NCBI RefSeq assembly: GCF_003032475.1
Contig: NZ_CP028369.1
Span: forward strand, 868,001-932,000
Direction: 5' to 3'
From: Streptomyces sp. P3
Lineage (GTDB): Bacteria; Actinomycetota; Actinomycetes; Streptomycetales; Streptomycetaceae
DNA: 64,000 nucleotides
Under the pieces are notes generated by a model. The model had not been told where the DNA came from and did not search any database. It worked only from the letters and a program-made list of their open reading frames with translations. Below, piece by piece: positions 27,636-36,760 of the stretch; the stretch's first letter is position 1, and every line of letters starts with the position of its first letter. The position numbers and the translations under genes were made by a program.

Positions 27636-29222
27636 GTGACCTCTCCCCTGCCTCGAGGCCGACCGCGGCGTGCCGGGCCGCACATATCCGTGCGGGTGGC
27701 GCATGCCGTGCTGGGCTGTGCGCTCGGGGTCGTGTGGCTGGTGTTGCCAGGGATGACGTCGGGCGACGACGCTCCGGTTGCGATCAAGGAGCCGGCGTCC
27801 GCACCGGGCTCCGTCGCGGCCGCCGCGGAGGAAGAGGACGAGACGTCCACCACCGACCTGGTGCTGCCGCTCGTGGCGGCGGCCGCGGTCGGCGCGGTGG
27901 CCGGTTACGGGTATGTGCGCCGGGTCCGGCGGGCCCGCAGCCGGACCACTCCCGGCGGGTCGGGCGGCCCCCCGCCGCCGGGATCCGCGCCGCCCCTCGC
28001 CGCCCTCGACGGGCGGGCCCGCACCGCACTGCTCGAGGCCGACGACCGGATCCGCGCGGTCCGCACCGAACTCGACTACGCCGAGACCCTGTTCGGGAGG
28101 GACGCCGTGACCCCCCTGCGCCGGACGGTCCAGGAGGCCGGGACCGAACTCGCCGCCGCGTTCCGGATGCGCCGGCGCTACGACGAGGGGACGCCGGCCG
28201 AGGCCGCGGCCCGGACGCACGCGCTCGCGGGGATCGTCGGACGGTGCGAGGAGACGACACGACGGCTGGCCTCGGTGACCGACGCGCTGGAGCGGCTGCG
28301 GGACCCCGACCCCGACCGCGGGCCGGGTGAGGCACTGGGCGTCGCCGAGGGCCGGTTCCGGGAGCTGACCGGGCTCGTGGCGGGCGTGGAGACCGTCCTC
28401 GCGGGCCTGCGCACGCGGTACGCGCCCACCGCCACCGCTTTCGCCGTCGGGAACGTCGAACAGGCCAAGGACCGGCTGCTGTTCGCCACCGTCCGGCTGA
28501 ACGAGGCCCGTCAGGCGGCCGATTCGGGAAGGGACGCCACGGCGGCGACGCATCTGCGAGCCGCCGAGGCCGCCGTCGCCCAGGCGGCGGTCCTCCTCGG
28601 CGGGGTCGAACGGCTCGCCGCGCTGCTGAAGGCGGCCGAGCGGACGGTGCCGGCCGCCCTGACCGGTGCGGAGGCGGAGCTGTCCGCGACACGGGCGGAC
28701 GAGGCGGCCATGGGACCCGGCGCGCCACACGCCCTGTTGCGGCACGCGGACGTCGTCCTGGCCTCCGTGCGGCAGGAGCTGACGGCCGGCCGGCCCGTCG
28801 ACCCGGTCGGCATGCTGCGCCGGATCGTACGGGTCACGGAGCCGTTCGCGGCGGGACGGGCCGGGGTGCTGCCGGCCGCCGCCCTGATCGTCGCCCGCAC
28901 CGCCACGGGCGCGGCGGCGGACTTCGTGGAGACGCACCGCGGAGCGGTCGGCGCCGCGGCGCGCACCCGGCTGGCCGAGGCGGAACGTCTCCTCGCCACG
29001 AACGATCCGGCCGACCGCCGGAGCGCGGACGACCTCGCCCTTGAATCCCTTGAGCTGGCCGAGCAGGACGTGCGGACGCACGGCAACCCGGGCCCCGCGC
29101 CGGAGGGGGCGGCCGGCGAGATCGGCGCGGCCGGCGCCGTGCTCGGCGGCATCGTCGCGCCCGGAACCACCGTCGACGGCACGCCCTCGGGCCCCGCCGC
29201 CCCGTCCTCCGGCGGCGCGTGA
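27636..29222 (+). CDS. membrane-anchored helical protein of unknown function
   Basis: About 528 residues from GTG 27636 (TSPLPRGRPRRAGPHISV); the start is uncertain because no strong ribosome-binding site is seen. A signal-like helix (HAVLGCALGVVWLVL) is followed by an acidic stretch (AAAAEEEDETSTTD) and a second helix (LVLPLVAAAAVGAVAGYGYV). The remainder is a long Ala/Arg/Leu-rich helical domain. It is divergent from the GH18-like gene, sharing a 95-base promoter region. The 3' end, including the stop, is repeated in degenerate form downstream. No family assigned. Confidence 0.7.
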   Translation: MTSPLPRGRPRRAGPHISVRVAHAVLGCALGVVWLVLPGMTSGDDAPVAIKEPASAPGSVAAAAEEEDETSTTDLVLPLVAAAAVGAVAGYGYVRRVRRARSRTTPGGSGGPPPPGSAPPLAALDGRARTALLEADDRIRAVRTELDYAETLFGRDAVTPLRRTVQEAGTELAAAFRMRRRYDEGTPAEAAARTHALAGIVGRCEETTRRLASVTDALERLRDPDPDRGPGEALGVAEGRFRELTGLVAGVETVLAGLRTRYAPTATAFAVGNVEQAKDRLLFATVRLNEARQAADSGRDATAATHLRAAEAAVAQAAVLLGGVERLAALLKAAERTVPAALTGAEAELSATRADEAAMGPGAPHALLRHADVVLASVRQELTAGRPVDPVGMLRRIVRVTEPFAAGRAGVLPAAALIVARTATGAAADFVETHRGAVGAAARTRLAEAERLLATNDPADRRSADDLALESLELAEQDVRTHGNPGPAPEGAAGEIGAAGAVLGGIVAPGTTVDGTPSGPAAPSSGGA

Positions 29223-29706
29223 GCAGGCCGGCAGCAAGGAAGCCCGGCCGGGGGGCGGGCGGCGGGCGGCGGGCGGCGGGGGCGTACGCCGGGCAACTCG
29301 CGCAGAGCCGACGGCCGACGGCACGCCCGCGCGCCGCGCAGCCCCGCCCCGTCTTCGTCGGGCGTGAGCAGGCGGACGGACGCCGAGGAAGCCGGGCGCG
29401 CTGGGCCGCGCCGGGCCGACGGCACGACCTCACGGCGCGCGGGCCGCGCAGGGCCGAAGCGCGACCCGAGGGTCCGCCGCCCGCACGTGAGCACCCGGGC
29501 GGCAACGGAGGCCAGTGAGGCGCAGGCCTCGCGGGCCGCGCGGAGCCGGATCCGGCCGACGCCCCCGGCAACCGGCTACCTGGGCCCGGGGCCCGGCACC
29601 CGGGGCCCGGCACCCGGCGATCGGCGATCGGCGATCGGCGCACCGCGACCGACACCCGGCGATCGGGGTTCCGGCCGCCGTTCGGTCGCCGGTTGCCGAG
29701 CGTGGG
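29223..29706. repeat. gene-free convergent gap with degenerate duplications and tandem repeats
   Basis: About 480 bases without a gene. The block 29175-29244 (end of the upstream gene with its stop) recurs imperfectly at 29317-29393 and partly from 29416. Further on, CCCGGGGCCCGGCA is repeated twice in tandem (29585-29598 and 29599-29612) and GATCGGC three times (29619-29639). Confidence 0.6.
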
Positions 29707-32325
29707 TCAGAACAGGCTCAGCAACGCCTCCGCCGGGTCCGTCAGACCCGTCTCGCCGTCCGGCAGCGGCAGTTCGAACCAGACCGTCTTCCCGCGCGGT
29801 GTCCGGCGGGAGCCCCAGGCCGCTGCCAGGAGGCCTACGAGCTGGAGGCCGCGGCCTCCCTCGTCGGTGTCCCGGGCGCGGCGTCGGCGCGGCTGGACGA
29901 GACCGGCGTCCCAGACCTCGCACACCAGGGTGCGGTCCAGCAGCAGCCGCAGTCTGATCTCGCCCTCGCCGTACCGCAGCGCGTTGGTGACGAGTTCGCT
30001 GACCAGCAGTTCCGTCGTGTCAACGAGGGGTTCGAGGCCCCAGGCGAGCAACCGGCCGCGCGCGTGCTCCCGCGCCCGGCCCACGCTGCGCGGCTCGCGC
30101 GGCAGGGTCCAGTCGCCGACCGAGTCGGCGGGCAGCCCCTGCACCCGGGCCATCAGCAGCGCGATGTCGTCCTCGCCGTGGTGCGAGTCGAGGGTGCTCA
30201 GGACGTGGTCGCAGACGTCCTCGAGGGGCGCGGAGGGGTCGGTGAGGGCTCCCACGAACGCGTTGAGACCCTCGTCCAGCGGATGGTCGCGGGATTCGAC
30301 CAGGCCGTCCGTGTAGAGCGCCAGCAGCGCGCCCTCGGGGAGTTCGACCTCGACCTCCTCGAAGGGCTCGCCGCCCACGCCGAGCGGCATGCCGGGCGGC
30401 ACGTCGAGCATCAGCGCCGGCTCGCCGGGTTCGACGAGGACCGGAGGCAGATGGCCCGCGTTGGCGAAGGTGCAGCGGCGGGTGACCGAGTCGTAGACCG
30501 CGTAAACACAGGTCGCGAGGTAGACCTCGGACAGGTCGGCCTCGCGGGGGCGGCGGGCCGCCCTGGTCGCCTGCTGGACGCCTCCCGGGGTGCCGAGGCC
30601 GCGCGCGATCTCGTCCAGCGCGGAGAGCACCTCGGCCGGTTCGAGGTCCAGCAGGGCCAGCGTGCGGACGGCCGTGCGCAGTTCGCCCATCGCGACCGCC
30701 GCCCGCAGCCCGCGGCCCATCACGTCCCCCACCACCAAAGCGGTGCGGTGGCCGGGCAGTTCGATGACGTCGAACCAGTCGCCGCCGACCTCGCTGGGAC
30801 GGCCGGAGGAGACGTTGCCGGGCAGATAGCGGCAGGCGATGTCCAGGCCGGACGCCACCGGGTCGCCGGGCGGCAGCAGCGACCGCTGCAGTATCAGCGC
30901 CCGTTCGTGCTCGCGCCGGTACAGGCGGGCGTTGTCGATGCAGACCGCCGCCCGCGCCGCGAGCTCCACGGCCAGACCGCGGTCCCGTTCCCCGAACGGC
31001 TCGCTGCCCTTCGTCCGCGAGAACTGCGCGAGGCCGACGACGGTGTCGTGGGCGACCATCGGGACGGCGAGCGTGCCCTGCACGAGGCCGCCCTCGTCAC
31101 CGGGGATGGTCTGCGGGCGGGCGGTGCGCAGGGCGTCGGCGCAGGGCGAGTTGAACGGGAAGTGGTGGACCGCGCCGACGGCGACGGGCGGGCCCGCGCC
31201 GGGGAAGGGCGCGTCGGAGACGGCGGAGGAGAAGGCGACCCTGCGCAGTTCCGCGCTGCCGTCGGCGAGGCCGGGCGGGGTCTCGTCGCCGGCCAGGAGC
31301 CCCTGGTAGAGGTCGACGGTGGCGAGGTCGCAGAAGCCGGGCACGACGACGTCGAGGAGTTCGCGCGCGGTCGTCTCCAGGTCGAGGGAGTTCCCGATGC
31401 GGGCTCCCGCGTCGTTCAGCAGGGCGAGATTGCGCCGCGCGGCGGCGGCCTCGCGGGCCGCGGCGCGGCGGGCCGTGACGTCGGTGCCGAGCCAGGCGAC
31501 GCCGATCGGGCGGCCGCTGCCGCTGTGCACGCGGTAGAGGTTGATCGACCAGTGGCGGCGCTCGTCGGTGCCCGGCACGAAGCCGGTGACGTGCATGTCC
31601 GTGATGGAGTCGCCGGTCTGCAGCACCCGGCGCAGGGTCGCGCTGACGCGGTCGGCCTCGGACCGGGGCAGGTAGTCGTGGACGCCCCTGCCGCGGTGGT
31701 CGTCGGGGGTGCCGCCGAAGACGGAGGCGAACCGCTGGTTGGCGCGGCGGACCCGCAGGTCGAGGTCGATCAGCAGGAACCCGAACGGGGATTGGCCGAA
31801 AATGGACTGCGAGGCGGCGAGGTCCGTCTCGATGCTGCGGAGCGTGCGGACGTCGACCACGATGCACACGGCGGCCTTCTCGCCGTCCAGGCTGCGGGTC
31901 GGCATGACGTACACCTCGGCGAGGCCCTGTTCGCCGCGTCCGCCGCCGGGCGCCGGGTCCGGCATCCGGAACGGGACCACGCCGGTCCACTCGCGCCCGT
32001 CCAGGATCTCGGCCATCTTGCGCTGGCCGCGCTCGCGCAGGTCCGGGTCGATGAACGCGTCGATGGGGTCCATGCCCACGGCCCGGTCGGCGGGGATGCC
32101 GAAGATCTGCTCGGCGCGCAGGCTCCACTGGTCGACGAGACCGTCGGGGCCGATGGAGAACGAGGCGACCTTGATGTAGTCGTAGATCGAGCCGGGCGGG
32201 CTGCTCTGCCATATGGCGTCGGCGAGCGCCTCGCCGTCCGGGAGACCGCCGGGCACGGCGGCCTCGGCCCTCGCGCCGCCCGACGGGTCCTCGGACTCCG
32301 TGGCCTTCGCTGGTATCTCGCTCAC
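29707..32325 (-). CDS. PAS-GAF-PP2C(SpoIIE)-HATPase multidomain phosphatase/anti-sigma regulator
   Basis: An 872-residue protein starting at GTG 32323-32325 with GGAGGGG nine bases before it. Two PAS-type sensor regions (about residues 45-290, including FGQSPFGFLLIDLDLRVRR) are followed by a GAF domain (about 300-465, with FSRTKGSEPFGERDRGLA). Next comes a PP2C/SpoIIE phosphatase (about 490-715, with VGGDWFDVIEL and GDVMGRGL metal-binding motifs). Last is an HATPase_c anti-sigma kinase (TTELLVSELVTNALRYG, GRGLQLV). Such proteins control alternative sigma factors through anti-anti-sigma phosphorylation, responding to ligand or redox input. All key phosphatase Asp residues appear present. No sigma or anti-anti-sigma gene is adjacent. 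Confidence 0.93.
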   Translation of the reverse strand: MSEIPAKATESEDPSGGARAEAAVPGGLPDGEALADAIWQSSPPGSIYDYIKVASFSIGPDGLVDQWSLRAEQIFGIPADRAVGMDPIDAFIDPDLRERGQRKMAEILDGREWTGVVPFRMPDPAPGGGRGEQGLAEVYVMPTRSLDGEKAAVCIVVDVRTLRSIETDLAASQSIFGQSPFGFLLIDLDLRVRRANQRFASVFGGTPDDHRGRGVHDYLPRSEADRVSATLRRVLQTGDSITDMHVTGFVPGTDERRHWSINLYRVHSGSGRPIGVAWLGTDVTARRAAAREAAAARRNLALLNDAGARIGNSLDLETTARELLDVVVPGFCDLATVDLYQGLLAGDETPPGLADGSAELRRVAFSSAVSDAPFPGAGPPVAVGAVHHFPFNSPCADALRTARPQTIPGDEGGLVQGTLAVPMVAHDTVVGLAQFSRTKGSEPFGERDRGLAVELAARAAVCIDNARLYRREHERALILQRSLLPPGDPVASGLDIACRYLPGNVSSGRPSEVGGDWFDVIELPGHRTALVVGDVMGRGLRAAVAMGELRTAVRTLALLDLEPAEVLSALDEIARGLGTPGGVQQATRAARRPREADLSEVYLATCVYAVYDSVTRRCTFANAGHLPPVLVEPGEPALMLDVPPGMPLGVGGEPFEEVEVELPEGALLALYTDGLVESRDHPLDEGLNAFVGALTDPSAPLEDVCDHVLSTLDSHHGEDDIALLMARVQGLPADSVGDWTLPREPRSVGRAREHARGRLLAWGLEPLVDTTELLVSELVTNALRYGEGEIRLRLLLDRTLVCEVWDAGLVQPRRRRARDTDEGGRGLQLVGLLAAAWGSRRTPRGKTVWFELPLPDGETGLTDPAEALLSLF

Positions 32326-32594
32326 GCGAACCGTCCCCTCCAGCTCACCGCGCCCGGCACCGGTCACCGGCGGCGGCTGCCCGCAGTATCCAGCACTACG
32401 GGGCCGCGCGACACGGTGTTCACGATCACAGCACGGTCCAGGCTTTTTCCGGCCCGTCCTGCGACGACACTTCCCGTCTTCTAACCAGCGGACACGTCGT
32501 CGAACCCCACCTTCCGGCACCGGTCGGCGACCGGAACCCGACGGCGACAGTGCCGCCCCCGCTGTACACTGGCTCCTCCCCGCGCAGGTGCCCG

Positions 32595-33056
32595 TCAATC
32601 CGGCACGGCGAGCTCGAACCACACCGTCTTGCCGGCGCCCCCCGGGCGGGTACCCCACCGGCGTGAGGACGAGGCGACCAGCTGCAGGCCGCGGCCGCTC
32701 TCGTCCTCGGGACGGGCGATCCGCTCGCGGGGCGGGTCCGGCAGCGGGTCGGAGACCTCGACCAGGAGGACGCCCTCCAGCCGGGCGGGGCGGACCAGGC
32801 GGACGCCGATGGGACCGGTGGCGTGCCGCAGGGCGTTGGTGACCAGTTCGCTGACCAACAGCGCGGCGAGGTCGCCCACACTGTCGAGGTCCCAGTCGCG
32901 CAGTTGCTCGCGCACGGCACGGCGCGCGGTGCGCACCGCGCCGGGGTCCGCGGGAAACGTCCACTCGGCTCGGTCGCCTTCGGTGTCGATCACGCCGATC
33001 ACATCCCGGGCCAGCGAGTACACCCCTGTCCGATTTCGCGGGGTTAATGGGCACAT
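32595..33056 (-). CDS. anti-sigma regulatory factor (HATPase_c_2 / RsbW-like)
   Basis: About 153 residues from ATG 33054-33056 (MCPLTPRNRTG); a later GTG around 33000 is also plausible because relatives begin near VIGVIDTEGD. The N-box LVSELVTNALRHA and the G2 box ESGRGLQLVASSS identify a serine kinase-type ATPase of the RsbW superfamily. It is encoded just upstream of the phosphatase with its own HATPase domain, so both may act on the same sigma network. Confidence 0.85.
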   Translation of the reverse strand: MCPLTPRNRTGVYSLARDVIGVIDTEGDRAEWTFPADPGAVRTARRAVREQLRDWDLDSVGDLAALLVSELVTNALRHATGPIGVRLVRPARLEGVLLVEVSDPLPDPPRERIARPEDESGRGLQLVASSSRRWGTRPGGAGKTVWFELAVPD

Positions 33057-33136
33057 ACCCGATATCCGGGAGCCAGTACCGCCGCGCGCTGCGTGCTGTG
33101 GCACGAACGGCGTACGGAGGGCGACCCGGCCGCCGG

Positions 33137-33544
33137 TCAGCGGGCTCCCGGAACCCTGGTGAGCGTCTCACGGACGGCGGGAACGTCCTGGTCGAGCCAG
33201 TCGACGTGCCAGATCTCGCCCGGGGTGAGCCAGCGCAGCTCGTCGTGGTCCTGGAGCGGCCGGGGAGCGGCGGATCCCGGGTGCAGCCGGGCGCTCCACA
33301 CCTGAAGCACATAGGGCGGCTTCAGGGGCCACTCCCCCGGGACACGCTCGACGACCTCCGCGGCGACGCCGAGTTCCTCGCGCAGTTCGCGCGCGAGGGC
33401 CACCTCGGGCGTCTCACCCTCCTCGACCTTGCCGCCGGGCAGCTCCCAGCGCCCGGCGAGTTCCGGCGGTGCGCTGCGGCGGGCGGCGAGCAGGCGACCG
33501 CCGTCGAACAGGGCGGCTCCCACCACCACGATCCGTTCCGTCAT
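33137..33544 (-). CDS. NUDIX hydrolase (MutT-like)
   Basis: A 135-residue protein with a complete NUDIX box, GGKVEEGETPEVALARELRE plus ELG, at residues 37-60. Short length and N-terminus (MTERIVVVGAALFDGGRLLA) fit MutT/CTP-pyrophosphohydrolase-type enzymes that hydrolyse damaged or unusual nucleoside triphosphates. The substrate cannot be assigned. Stand-alone on the minus strand. Confidence 0.92.
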   Translation of the reverse strand: MTERIVVVGAALFDGGRLLAARRSAPPELAGRWELPGGKVEEGETPEVALARELREELGVAAEVVERVPGEWPLKPPYVLQVWSARLHPGSAAPRPLQDHDELRWLTPGEIWHVDWLDQDVPAVRETLTRVPGAR

Positions 33545-33681
33545 GCGCCGGAGCCTACGGGAGTCCGGTCAACTCGGCCGGAGGGCCGTTCGGTTCCGCA
33601 GGTCGCCTCAGCGCCGGCGCCTCCTGGGTGCCGGGGGTCAGTTCAGTGCAGGCGGTTCAGTTCCGGAGTCAGCTCCAGGGG

Positions 33682-33969
33682 TCAGTTCCGGGTGCCGTCT
33701 CCGTTGCGCGCCTGCACCTGCGCCTGCACCTGGCCCGGCCCCGGGGACTGCGCCGGGACCTGCCCCTGGCTCTGCCCGTGACCTTGCCCGTGGCTCTGCC
33801 CCTGGCCGACGCGCTCGACCCAGTACAGCTGCTTGTGGCCGCGACCGTCGAGGCTGTCCGCGATCTTCTGGGCCTCGGCCCGGGTCGCGTACCGGCCCAC
33901 GCGGTAGCGGTTGCCGTTGTCGTCCTGCCGTATCACGTGCCAAGGCAGAGAGATGGTGCTGTCGTTCAT
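33682..33969 (-). CDS. SPOR-domain protein with Gln/Gly repeat tail
   Basis: A 95-residue protein starting at ATG 33967-33969 (MNDSTISLPWHVIRQDDNGN). Residues 10-53 match the short Streptomyces SPOR-type domain (YRVGRYATRAEAQKIADSL, YWVERV). The tail is built of GQ-rich dipeptide repeats. No signal peptide is seen, so a cytoplasmic role is likely. A TCAGTTCCGG segment containing the stop is repeated 25 and about 44 bases downstream. Confidence 0.75.
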   Translation of the reverse strand: MNDSTISLPWHVIRQDDNGNRYRVGRYATRAEAQKIADSLDGRGHKQLYWVERVGQGQSHGQGHGQSQGQVPAQSPGPGQVQAQVQARNGDGTRN

Positions 33970-34351
33970 CGCGCCGCACGCCCCCTTCCCGCCCTCGACC
34001 GCCCGGATCCCGTCCGCGGCACGCCGCGCGCGCCGCCTTTCAAGGAAACCGCAATCCGCATATGCCCGAGCGTACGCCTTACCTTCACGCAGCGAACACG
34101 GCTTTACACAAAGAGGCACGCAACCAGCCAGGGCGCAGGGGGCGCGCGAGGCCGGACGCGCCGTGCGCGCGCCGCGATGTGTCCGGTCGGCGGGGGTCTG
34201 GGCGCGTAGGGGGCGACCTGCGGGAACGTCCGGAAACGACCGGATTCCGACGGCGCGCGAGCGGGCCCGGCCCGTGGGGTTTCCGGAGGCAACTGCCACA
34301 GGGGTGTGCGCCGTCGGTGCGCATGCGCCACCGCGCCGCCCTGTACGGCCG
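33970..34351. other. gene-free gap between SPOR and GntR genes
   Basis: About 380 bases. GC is a little lower at 34020-34130. Nothing coding with family resemblance is visible; a short GC-rich imperfect palindrome near 34316-34335 may end the GntR transcript. Confidence 0.4.
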
Positions 34352-35104
34352 CTACTTCACCGGCAGGTGATAGGCGACCCGGTACCGGTCGGCGGGGATC
34401 ACCACGTCGGCCGTCTCGACCGGGCGGCCCGAGGCGTAGTACGTGCGCTGCACGACCAGGACGACATGTCCGGGAACGCCGCCGAGGGCGAGCAGTTCCT
34501 CGGCGAGACCGGGTCGCGCGCCCACCTCCTCCGTGACGTTGTCGACGATGACGTCGATCGCGCGCATCCGCTCCACGACGCCCATGCCGCCGAGCGGCCC
34601 CTCCTCGGGCAGCATGACGGGCGTGCGGCCGGTGAGCGCGAGGGGCTCCCACGAGGTGGAGAGCATCATCGCCTCGCCGGCCTCGCGGAAGACGTACCGG
34701 GTGCGCATCACGCGGTCGCCGGACTGGATGCCGAGCCGCTCCGCGACGGCTGCGCCCGCCTCGGCCTGCTCGCTGCTGGATTCCCACGTGCCGCGCGTGT
34801 GCGCCTCGGCCTGCTCCTGCCGGAAGGGCGTCGCGCCGCTGACCGGCCGGTAGCCGGAGCGGGCGATCCGGCGGGGCACCGGCCGCTCACGCACGTACGT
34901 GCCGGAACCTGAACGGCCCTCGACCAGCCCCTCGGCCATCAGCACCTTCCGGGCCTCGAGGGCGACGGTGTCGGAGACGCCGTACTCCTCGCGGATTCTC
35001 GCCTGGGAGGGAAGCCGGGTGTGCGGTGGCAGCGACCCGTCGGTGATCTTCTTGCGAAGGTCACCCGCGACGCGCAGATACGCCGGCTGCTCACCGAATG
35101 TCAC
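34352..35104 (-). CDS. GntR-family transcriptional regulator (HutC subfamily, UTRA domain)
   Basis: A 250-residue regulator starting at GTG 35102-35104. The N-terminal winged helix spans about residues 8-72 (LRKKITDGSLPPHTRLPSQA, GSGTYV) and the C-terminal UTRA effector domain spans about 95-240 (YYASGRPVETADVVIPADR). It likely senses a small ligand, in this subfamily often a sugar phosphate or antibiotic-like compound. The upstream region contains GTTGTACAGACAGCTACAG, a possible target, but it does not fit the HutC consensus exactly. Confidence 0.92.
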   Translation of the reverse strand: MTFGEQPAYLRVAGDLRKKITDGSLPPHTRLPSQARIREEYGVSDTVALEARKVLMAEGLVEGRSGSGTYVRERPVPRRIARSGYRPVSGATPFRQEQAEAHTRGTWESSSEQAEAGAAVAERLGIQSGDRVMRTRYVFREAGEAMMLSTSWEPLALTGRTPVMLPEEGPLGGMGVVERMRAIDVIVDNVTEEVGARPGLAEELLALGGVPGHVVLVVQRTYYASGRPVETADVVIPADRYRVAYHLPVK

Positions 35105-35251
35105 TGGCCACTCCCATCAGGTTGTACAGACAGCTACAGCCTGGCAACCGTGGGTTGAGCCTTGCAAGTAAAGGCCAGGGAATCACTCGATGTGATGACA
35201 TCTGTCGGCGAAACGCTTCACCCAGGCACTTTCTCCCCGCTGCGGACGTGA

Positions 35252-36565
35252 TCACACATCGAGGTCGCTGTCGCCGCCGCCCCCGCGCGTGCCGTCGCTC
35301 GGCTCGCCGGAGTCGTCGTCGTAGTCGGGCGGGGTGGTGGCCAGACCCAGAGCCTTGCGGGCGGTGACGGTCGTGTCGCCGTCCACGACCTCGTAGGCGA
35401 TCTCGTAGTGCCGGTAGAAGGCGTCCACGTCGGAGGCCTTCTCCGCGGCCGCCCACTCCTTGCTCGATCGCTGCATGTCCTTCACCAGAGCGGCCATCGG
35501 CGCCCGGACCGTCGCGGACCAGGTGTGACCGCCCAGCACGGCAGCCTGTGCGGCGGTGACGTCCCCGGTGTCGCCGGCCCAGGTCCGGTTGCCCGCCAGA
35601 TCCTCCTCGGGGAGATCCTCCGGCTCGTCGAAGAGGGTCTCGTCGACGGCGGCCATGGCCTTCAGGAAGGCCAGCTGGTCGGCGTCGAGGGTGGTCTCGT
35701 CGGCGCGCAGCGAGCCGGTGAGGGTGCTCTCCTCGTCCACGTTGCCGAAGACGCAGGTGATCTCGCGGTCGCCCCAGCTCCAGCTCTCGGAGGTGGGCGT
35801 GAGGTAGTAGACGTCGACCTTCTCGGTCAGCGCCCAGGGATCCATCGCGTAGGCGTGCTGGAGCGTGAAGCACTTGTCGTCGGCCACGTCCACCACCTCG
35901 TCCTCGCCCGGGTAGTCGCCGCGGGGCAACGGGATCGTGGCGAACACCTCGGCGTCGTGCTCGCCCGAGCAGGGCACCTCGTCGACGTCGTAGACGTCCG
36001 TGCCGAAGCCGTCACCGGGCACGTCGAAGCAGTCGCCCTCGGCGAGCGAGAAACTGGAGCCGGCGCCCCCGCGCGCGCCGTCCTTGAACCCCTCCCAGAA
36101 GTCGGAGGCTCCGCCGGTGGCCAGCATCAGGACCCAGAGCGCAAGACCGACGGAGGACAGGACGGCGCCGGCGATCGCCATTCCCCTCCCCCGCTCCCCG
36201 CGCCTCTTGATCTGCACCAGCGCGACGATCCCGAGCACCAGGCCCACGCCCGGCAGGAAGCAGAGGATGCCGAGCACCAGGGCGGCGATGGCCACGCCGT
36301 TGATGACCGAGGACCGCCCGTAGGGGCTGTACCCCTGCCCCCACACCGGGTAGGGCGCCGCCCCGTAGGGGGCCTGCGGGTACGACCCCTGGGCGTACGG
36401 GTCGTGCGGGTGCGGCTGCCGGGGCGCGGCGAACGGATCCTGGGGAGACGGGCCCTGCGGGTAGGGGCCGGGCGCGTGGGGACCCTGCGGGGACGGGCCC
36501 TGCGGGGACGGAGGCTGGTACGGGTCCTGGGGCTGGTGGGGCCCCGGGGGCGGAGGTATGGACAC
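35252..36565 (-). CDS. DUF4190 / septum-formation-type membrane protein
   Basis: A 437-residue protein from GTG 36563-36565. Residues 1-85 are a Pro/Gln/Gly/Tyr repeat region (PSPQGPSPQGPHAPGPYPQ). Two hydrophobic helices (VINGVAIAALVLGILCFLP and IAGAVLSSVGLALWVLMLAT) define the DUF4190 unit. The external C-terminal part starts near residue 170 with LAEGDCFDVPGDGF and VPCSGEHDAEVFATI, the pattern of the Septum_form family, with paired cysteines. Function is not established; it is usually annotated as secreted or membrane regulatory. Confidence 0.85.
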   Translation of the reverse strand: MSIPPPPGPHQPQDPYQPPSPQGPSPQGPHAPGPYPQGPSPQDPFAAPRQPHPHDPYAQGSYPQAPYGAAPYPVWGQGYSPYGRSSVINGVAIAALVLGILCFLPGVGLVLGIVALVQIKRRGERGRGMAIAGAVLSSVGLALWVLMLATGGASDFWEGFKDGARGGAGSSFSLAEGDCFDVPGDGFGTDVYDVDEVPCSGEHDAEVFATIPLPRGDYPGEDEVVDVADDKCFTLQHAYAMDPWALTEKVDVYYLTPTSESWSWGDREITCVFGNVDEESTLTGSLRADETTLDADQLAFLKAMAAVDETLFDEPEDLPEEDLAGNRTWAGDTGDVTAAQAAVLGGHTWSATVRAPMAALVKDMQRSSKEWAAAEKASDVDAFYRHYEIAYEVVDGDTTVTARKALGLATTPPDYDDDSGEPSDGTRGGGGDSDLDV

Positions 36566-36760
36566 GGGTACCGTGCTCCTGGTTCGGACGGGTCGGGCGG
36601 CGACGGGTCGGACGGTCGGGCAATGAGGTGGTGGGGCGGTGGGGCGGGCACGCAGGTGGTGTCACGATCGCCGCAGGACGGCCACCGGGCGGAACCGACG
36701 TGCGACCGGCTGCGGCCCGGCATACGGCTGGGCGCATCGTAAGCCCGGGGCGGGGCCGCG

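Noticed and set aside
35105..35251. GntR/HutC operator in the GTTGTACAGACAGC region
   Set aside because: It does not fit the GTNTANAC-type consensus closely enough to list as a site.
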